This document shows positions 59,693-64,000 of a DNA stretch of 64,000 nt, piece by piece. How positions within the stretch are numbered: the first letter of the stretch is position 1; each line of letters opens with the position of its first letter. The notes beneath the pieces were generated by a model. That model did not search any database. It saw only the letters and a program-made list of their open reading frames with translations, and was not told where the DNA came from. A program made the translations under genes and the position numbers. The stretch is from an uncultured Allomuricauda sp. (GTDB taxonomy: Bacteria; Bacteroidota; Bacteroidia; Flavobacteriales; Flavobacteriaceae): assembly GCF_947501165.1 (NCBI RefSeq), contig NZ_CANMUU010000001.1:1178001-1242000 (forward strand), given 5' to 3'.

Positions 59693-60832
59693 ATGAAATT
59701 CAACAAAGCAGACATTCTTAAAGCATTGGAAAAAATCTCTGCACCAGGGGAAGGACAGAATTTGGTAGAGAGCGGAGCGGTGACCAATGTTCAGGTTTTT
59801 GGTGATGAAGTTGAAGTGGATGTAACTATTAAAAACCCAAGTCTTCAAGCTAGAAAGAAGACTGAAGTGGAAATCTTGAAGATAATTCACCAAGATGTCT
59901 ATCAAAAAGCCAAAATAAAGATAAATCTTAAGGTGGATGCTCCCGCTAAACCTAAGGTGAATCAAATCAAGGGGAAACCCATTCCAGGTATCCAAAACAT
60001 CATTGCAGTTGCTTCTGGTAAAGGAGGTGTGGGTAAGTCTACGGTTACTGCCAATCTAGCGGTTACTTTGGCAAAAATGGGTTTTAAAGTTGGCCTTTTG
60101 GACACGGATATTTACGGACCATCCATGCCCATCATGTTTGATGTGGCTCTAGAAAAACCCCTTTCCATAAATGTGGATGGCAAGGCAAAGATGAAACCGG
60201 TTGAAAATTATGGTGTCAAATTACTTTCCATAGGCTTTTTCACTCAACCGAACCAAGCTGTTATTTGGCGTGGACCCATGGCATCCAAAGCCTTGAACCA
60301 AATGATTTTTGATGCGCATTGGGATGAACTCGACTTTTTGCTCTTGGATTTACCACCGGGAACTGGGGATATCCATTTGAGCATCATGCAATCTTTACCA
60401 GTTACTGGAGCTGTTGTGGTCAGTACTCCGCAAGAAATTGCTTTGGCAGATGCTAGAAAAGGAGTGGCTATGTTCCAACAAGAAGCGATTAATGTCCCTG
60501 TATTGGGGATAATAGAAAATATGGCCTATTTTACTCCAGAGGAGTTGCCTGATAACAAATATCATATCTTTGGAAAAGATGGGGCCAAAAACCTTGCTGA
60601 AGACTTGAGTGTTCCTTTTTTAGGTGAAATACCTTTGGTACAGAGCATTCGAGAAGCTGGAGATGTAGGAAGACCGGCTGCGCTTCAAACGGCTACCGCC
60701 ACCGAGGAGGCTTTTGAGGAGCTCACAAAAAATGTAGTAAGTGAATTGGTGAGAAGAAATACCGATTTACCTCCTACTGAAGCAATTAAAATTACAACGA
60801 TGGCGGGTTGTTCAGCCGTCAAAAAGAAATGA
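59693..60832 (+). CDS. Mrp/NBP35 Fe-S carrier ATPase
   Basis: 379 residues from ATG 59693. N-terminal MIP18/DUF59 domain (about 1-90), then the deviant P-loop ASGKGGVGKSTVTANLA (at about 105-120), DTDIYGPSMPIMF, LLDLPPGTGDIHLSIM, and TMAGCSAV near the C-terminus. The CxxC of many Mrp proteins is replaced or reduced here, since I see only one such Cys near the end. It carries and delivers iron-sulfur clusters. It overlaps the Nfu gene by 4 nt. Confidence 0.93.
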   Translation: MKFNKADILKALEKISAPGEGQNLVESGAVTNVQVFGDEVEVDVTIKNPSLQARKKTEVEILKIIHQDVYQKAKIKINLKVDAPAKPKVNQIKGKPIPGIQNIIAVASGKGGVGKSTVTANLAVTLAKMGFKVGLLDTDIYGPSMPIMFDVALEKPLSINVDGKAKMKPVENYGVKLLSIGFFTQPNQAVIWRGPMASKALNQMIFDAHWDELDFLLLDLPPGTGDIHLSIMQSLPVTGAVVVSTPQEIALADARKGVAMFQQEAINVPVLGIIENMAYFTPEELPDNKYHIFGKDGAKNLAEDLSVPFLGEIPLVQSIREAGDVGRPAALQTATATEEAFEELTKNVVSELVRRNTDLPPTEAIKITTMAGCSAVKKK

Positions 60833-61074
60833 GTATGACAGCAGAAGAATTACGTAGCAATGTAGAGAAAGCTTTGGAAGAGATAAGACCTTTTCTTCAA
60901 AGCGATGGAGGAGATATCTCATTGATTTCAATAGATAATGAGAATTCCGTGAAAGTGAAGTTGGAAGGAAATTGTATCGGGTGCAGTGTCAATCAGATGA
61001 CACTTAAAAGTGGTGTTGAAATGACCATTAAAAAATACGCACCACAAATTGAAGAAGTGGTCAACTTAAGTTAG
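60829..61074 (+). CDS. NifU C-terminal-domain protein (Nfu type)
   Basis: 81 residues from ATG 60829, which overlaps the Mrp stop. The Nfu domain with FLQSDGGDISLISID and the cluster-binding C49-I-G-C52 motif is complete. It scaffolds or delivers [4Fe-4S] clusters. Co-translated with Mrp and followed by a ferredoxin reductase and ferredoxin, forming an Fe-S and electron-transfer neighbourhood. Confidence 0.93.
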   Translation: MSMTAEELRSNVEKALEEIRPFLQSDGGDISLISIDNENSVKVKLEGNCIGCSVNQMTLKSGVEMTIKKYAPQIEEVVNLS

Positions 61075-61138
61075 TATGACCGATATCATAATTACTTCAT
61101 TGGGCAAAATGTAAGTTGCACCCTTCAAAACACTTTAC

Positions 61139-62197
61139 ATGATTACAACCGATATTTTGATTATTGGAGCGGGACCTACGGGTCTTTTTGCTGTTTTTGA
61201 GGCAGGTTTGCTACAATTAAAATGTCATATTATCGATGCACTTCCACAGCCTGGTGGACAATGTGCCGAGATATATCCAAAAAAACCTATCTACGATATT
61301 CCTGGTTTTCCAGAGGTATTGGCGGGAGAGTTAGTCGATAATCTCATGGAGCAGATTAAGCCATTTCAGCCGGGATTTACTTTAGGAGAACGTGCAGAAA
61401 CCATTGAAAAACAAGAGGACGGTTCGTTTGTTGTTACTACCAACAGGGGAACTCAACACAAAGCACCTATTGTGGCCATTGCAGGAGGATTAGGGAGTTT
61501 TGAGCCTAGAAAACCTCAATTGTCCAACCTTTCCGATTATGAAGACAAGGGCATAGTCTACATGATAAAAGAACCTGAAGTTTTTCGGGATAGAAAGGTG
61601 TTGATAGCCGGAGGCGGTGATTCAGCCTTGGATTGGTCTATATTCTTGGCAGATGTAGCTTCAGAAGTGACACTGGTGCACCGACGAAATGAGTTTCGCG
61701 GAGCCCTAGATTCAGTGGAGAAAGTACAACAACTCAAAAATCAGGGAAGAATAACCTTGATTACCCCTGCTGAGGTTAGAGGATTGGAAGGTGCAGAAAA
61801 GTTGGAGAAAGTTAGTATTGAAAAAACAGATTCAGGAGAAAAAATAGACTTAGAAGTAGATGATTTTATTCCCTTGTTCGGTCTGTCCCCAAAATTAGGC
61901 CCTATTGCGGATTGGGGTCTTGAAATTGAAAAGAACGCCATTAAAGTGGATAACACTCTGGATTATCAAACCAACGTTCCTGGAATCTATGCCATTGGCG
62001 ATGTGAATACCTACCCTGGAAAACTAAAGTTGATTTTGTGCGGTTTTCATGAAGCTACTTTGATGTGCCAAAGTGCCTACCAACATATCCACCCGGATAA
62101 AAAGTACGTCATGAAATATACTACTGTTGGAGGGGTGACAGGATTTGATGGTAGTAAAAAAGAAGCTCCAAAAGCAGTGGTCAAAGCAATAGATTAG
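61139..62197 (+). CDS. Ferredoxin--NADP reductase, thioredoxin-reductase-like type
   Basis: 352 residues. FAD-binding IIGAGPTGLFAVFEAGL at the N-terminus, the NADPH-binding IAGGGDSALDWSIFLAD near 158-174, HRRNEFRG, and the final FAD segment AIGDVNTYPGK near 283. No CxxC redox motif, as in the YumC-type ferredoxin reductases. It likely passes electrons between NADPH and the ferredoxin encoded just downstream. Confidence 0.92.
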   Translation: MITTDILIIGAGPTGLFAVFEAGLLQLKCHIIDALPQPGGQCAEIYPKKPIYDIPGFPEVLAGELVDNLMEQIKPFQPGFTLGERAETIEKQEDGSFVVTTNRGTQHKAPIVAIAGGLGSFEPRKPQLSNLSDYEDKGIVYMIKEPEVFRDRKVLIAGGGDSALDWSIFLADVASEVTLVHRRNEFRGALDSVEKVQQLKNQGRITLITPAEVRGLEGAEKLEKVSIEKTDSGEKIDLEVDDFIPLFGLSPKLGPIADWGLEIEKNAIKVDNTLDYQTNVPGIYAIGDVNTYPGKLKLILCGFHEATLMCQSAYQHIHPDKKYVMKYTTVGGVTGFDGSKKEAPKAVVKAID

Positions 62198-62245
62198 TAA
62201 GGAATTTTGTTTCTTGCTGACTTTTATGGCGTCAAAAGTACCTAA

Positions 62246-62578
62246 ATGAGCGACATTAAAATCAAAATCACAGATAGAGAAGGTGTATTGCATGAAGTCG
62301 ATGCACCAACGGATATGAACATGAACTTGATGGAGGTAGTGCGTTCCTACGAGCTTGCTCCGGAGGGTACAATCGGTATTTGCGGCGGAATGGCCATGTG
62401 TGCTTCGTGCCAATGCTATGTGAATTCAGACCATGACCTTCCTGAAAAATCAGATGATGAAGAGGCAATGCTATCTGAAGCCTTTAACGTTGAGGACAAT
62501 TCCAGACTGGGTTGTCAAATCCATATTACTCCACAACTTGAAGGTCTGGAAGTAAAACTAGCACCAGAAGAACTTTAG
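62246..62578 (+). CDS. Adrenodoxin-type [2Fe-2S] ferredoxin
   Basis: 110 residues. Cysteines C46, C52, C55 and C90 give the C-x5-C-x2-C-xn-C pattern of vertebrate-type ferredoxins (CGGMAMCASC; LGCQIHI). Small electron carrier, naturally paired with the preceding NADP reductase. Its last 4 bp overlap the end of the convergent ABC exporter gene. Confidence 0.94.
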   Translation: MSDIKIKITDREGVLHEVDAPTDMNMNLMEVVRSYELAPEGTIGICGGMAMCASCQCYVNSDHDLPEKSDDEEAMLSEAFNVEDNSRLGCQIHITPQLEGLEVKLAPEEL

Positions 62579-64000
62579 ATTCTCGCTTGATAAGTAAACA
62601 GATTGTAATACCTCCCTTCAGAAGCAATTAATTCTTCGTGGGTACCTTGTTCCGTAATTCTCCCATTCTCAATGACCAATATTTGGTCTGCTTTGCGGAT
62701 GGTGCTCAAACGGTGTGCAATCACAAAAGTGGTTCGTCCCTTAGTCAATTCCGCCAAACTTTTTTGAATTAGCGCTTCAGACTCGGTATCCAAGTTAGAC
62801 GTAGCTTCATCCAAAATAAGAATTTTAGGATCCGCCAAAACAGCTCTAGCAATGGCGATACGTTGTCGCTGACCACCTGAGAGCTTTACTCCTCGTTCAC
62901 CTATCAAGGTATCCAAGCCTTCATCAAACCGGTCGGTAAATTCATCGACGTAAGCCGCTTTAACAGCTCGTTGTAATTGCTCTTCGGATGCATTCGGCCT
63001 AGGGAAGAGAATGTTTTCTCGAATCGTACCTTCAAACAAAAAATCATCCTGAAGCACCACACCTAAATATTGCCTAAAACTATTGAGGTCTATTTTGGAC
63101 AAATCTTGCCCATCAATGGTAATGGTTCCGGTATCAGGCTTTAAAAAACTAGCAGCCAAACCTGCAATAGTTGATTTTCCAGAACCTGAACTACCTACCA
63201 AGGCGACAACTTGTCCTGATTTCACTTTGAAGCTAATATTGTGTAAGACCTCTTTTTCTTCTTCATAGGAAAAGGAAACGTTGATAAAATTCATGTTGCC
63301 CAAAATTGAATCCAATTGAAGAGTACGCTCACCTTCTTCAGCTTCTTCGGGAGTGTTCATCAATTCTTCTGTTCTATCCAATCCGGCCAACGCTTCAGTC
63401 AACTGACTACCCACATTGCTCATTTGAACAATCGGAGCAATCATAAGCCCCAACAAAATAGTGAACTGCACAAATTCACCAATCGTCAAACTGCCTTCAA
63501 TAATTTGATATCCACCATAGCCCATGACACTTGTAGTAGCAACACCAAGTAAAAAGGTTGAGGAGCTCGACATAAATGCTGTAGTGGTCAAACTCTTTTT
63601 TACATTTTGATACAAACGGTCTACGCCTACCTCAAAAACCGCTTCCTCCTGTTTTTCGGCATTAAAACCCTTAATCACACGTATTCCCCCGAGGGTTTCC
63701 GTAAGTCTTCCTTTTACTTCTGCATTGATTTTTCCCCTATTTCGGAAAATGGGACGAATAATCTTGAAAGCTTTCAGAGCAATAACAGAAAAAACAATCA
63801 ATGGAATAAAAGTAATCAGGGTCATGGGAACACTTATATCCAATAACAGAATCAATGAAACTACAGCTGTTATTGTTCCTCCTACCAGTTGCACCAATCC
63901 AGTTCCGATAAGATTCCGAACACCTTCCACATCTGACATGATTCGGGATACCAAGGCCCCCGATTTTGTATTGTCAAAAAAACTGATGGGTAGGGCCAAT
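62575..64000 (-). CDS. ABC exporter (MsbA-like), truncated by window edge
   Basis: At least 475 C-terminal residues are visible; the N-terminus lies beyond base 64000. It holds part of the membrane domain (LPISFFDNTKSGALVSRIMSDVEGVRN) and a complete nucleotide-binding domain: Walker A GSSGSGKST, Q-loop VLQDDFLFEGTI, signature LSGGQRQRIAIARA, Walker B ILILDEATSNLD. All catalytic motifs are canonical, in contrast with the exporter at 18049. Lipid or lipid-A-type export is typical for MsbA relatives, but the substrate is not shown. Confidence 0.92.
   Translation of the reverse strand, partial: LALPISFFDNTKSGALVSRIMSDVEGVRNLIGTGLVQLVGGTITAVVSLILLLDISVPMTLITFIPLIVFSVIALKAFKIIRPIFRNRGKINAEVKGRLTETLGGIRVIKGFNAEKQEEAVFEVGVDRLYQNVKKSLTTTAFMSSSSTFLLGVATTSVMGYGGYQIIEGSLTIGEFVQFTILLGLMIAPIVQMSNVGSQLTEALAGLDRTEELMNTPEEAEEGERTLQLDSILGNMNFINVSFSYEEEKEVLHNISFKVKSGQVVALVGSSGSGKSTIAGLAASFLKPDTGTITIDGQDLSKIDLNSFRQYLGVVLQDDFLFEGTIRENILFPRPNASEEQLQRAVKAAYVDEFTDRFDEGLDTLIGERGVKLSGGQRQRIAIARAVLADPKILILDEATSNLDTESEALIQKSLAELTKGRTTFVIAHRLSTIRKADQILVIENGRITEQGTHEELIASEGRYYNLFTYQARI

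Noticed and set aside
1..64000. tRNA, rRNA, CRISPR, insertion sequences, phage genes
   Set aside because: None found on reading both strands; gene order is that of conserved flavobacterial core genome.

Overview
The window is chromosomal DNA of a member of the Bacteroidota, almost certainly family Flavobacteriaceae (a marine Muricauda/Zobellia-type organism is my guess, not proven). Supporting this are type IX secretion (T9SS) sorting domains of both type A and type B, TonB-dependent receptors with a CarboxypepD_reg domain, lipoproteins, DUF families largely restricted to Bacteroidota (DUF3127, DUF3098, DUF4271, DUF4296), low G+C and repeated TAnnTTTG promoter -7 boxes. I see no rRNA or tRNA gene, CRISPR array, prophage or insertion sequence. 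Most of the window is conserved, tightly packed flavobacterial core genome.

Layout. 1-3.4 kb: a truncated MORN-variant repeat protein, a gap with little in it, a SIMPL-domain protein and a duplicated-architecture membrane protein. 3.4-6.0 kb: a TPR sensor kinase and NarL-type regulator. 6.1-13.6 kb: housekeeping genes (greA, HIT protein, a membrane histidine kinase, DUF3127 protein, short-chain fatty acid transporter, aat, tag). 13.6-17.2 kb: a probable inorganic-carbon cluster, with an SbtA-type bicarbonate permease, two paralogous small proteins and a CbbR-like LysR regulator. 17.3-23.4 kb: a TetR regulator leading an ABC-HlyD-TolC export operon, then a YitT protein. 23.5-27.6 kb: a thioredoxin-like protein facing the ftsX-DUF3098-uppP-truB-TonB-like block. 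27.7-35.2 kb: a T9SS type B cargo protein, leuS with unusual insertions, SemiSWEET, ald and a zinc metallopeptidase. 35.2-40.4 kb: Lrp, a saccharopine-dehydrogenase-like enzyme, DUF423, an SH3b lipoprotein and pckA. 40.4-48.9 kb: hemD-DUF4271-GT39 diverging from polyprenol-phosphate-mannose synthase-pyrC-DUF4296, then an SDR and tyrS. 48.9-57.9 kb: a LuxE-like ligase, two minimal T9SS sorting-domain proteins, a beta-helix surface lipoprotein, a TonB receptor, a PhoB/PhoR-like pair and a MurG-like glycosyltransferase. 57.9-64 kb: trmB, a LysE transporter, an alkyltransferase-like protein, Mrp-Nfu, ferredoxin reductase, ferredoxin and an ABC exporter cut by the window edge.

The best candidates for something undescribed are: (1) the phosphate-regulon-like locus at 50-57 kb, where a TonB receptor and beta-helix lipoprotein lie divergent from phoB/phoR across an array of TGTTA repeats in 11-bp phase, with two proteins that are little more than a signal peptide plus a T9SS sorting domain; (2) the SbtA locus, where a previously unnamed small protein family occurs twice around a LysR regulator; (3) an export operon whose ABC ATPase keeps Walker A but has a degenerate signature and Walker B; and (4) leuS, which carries a palindromic interspersed-type repeat in frame in its editing domain and a long insertion before its KMSKR motif.

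All family assignments come from reading the proteins directly; no database search was run.
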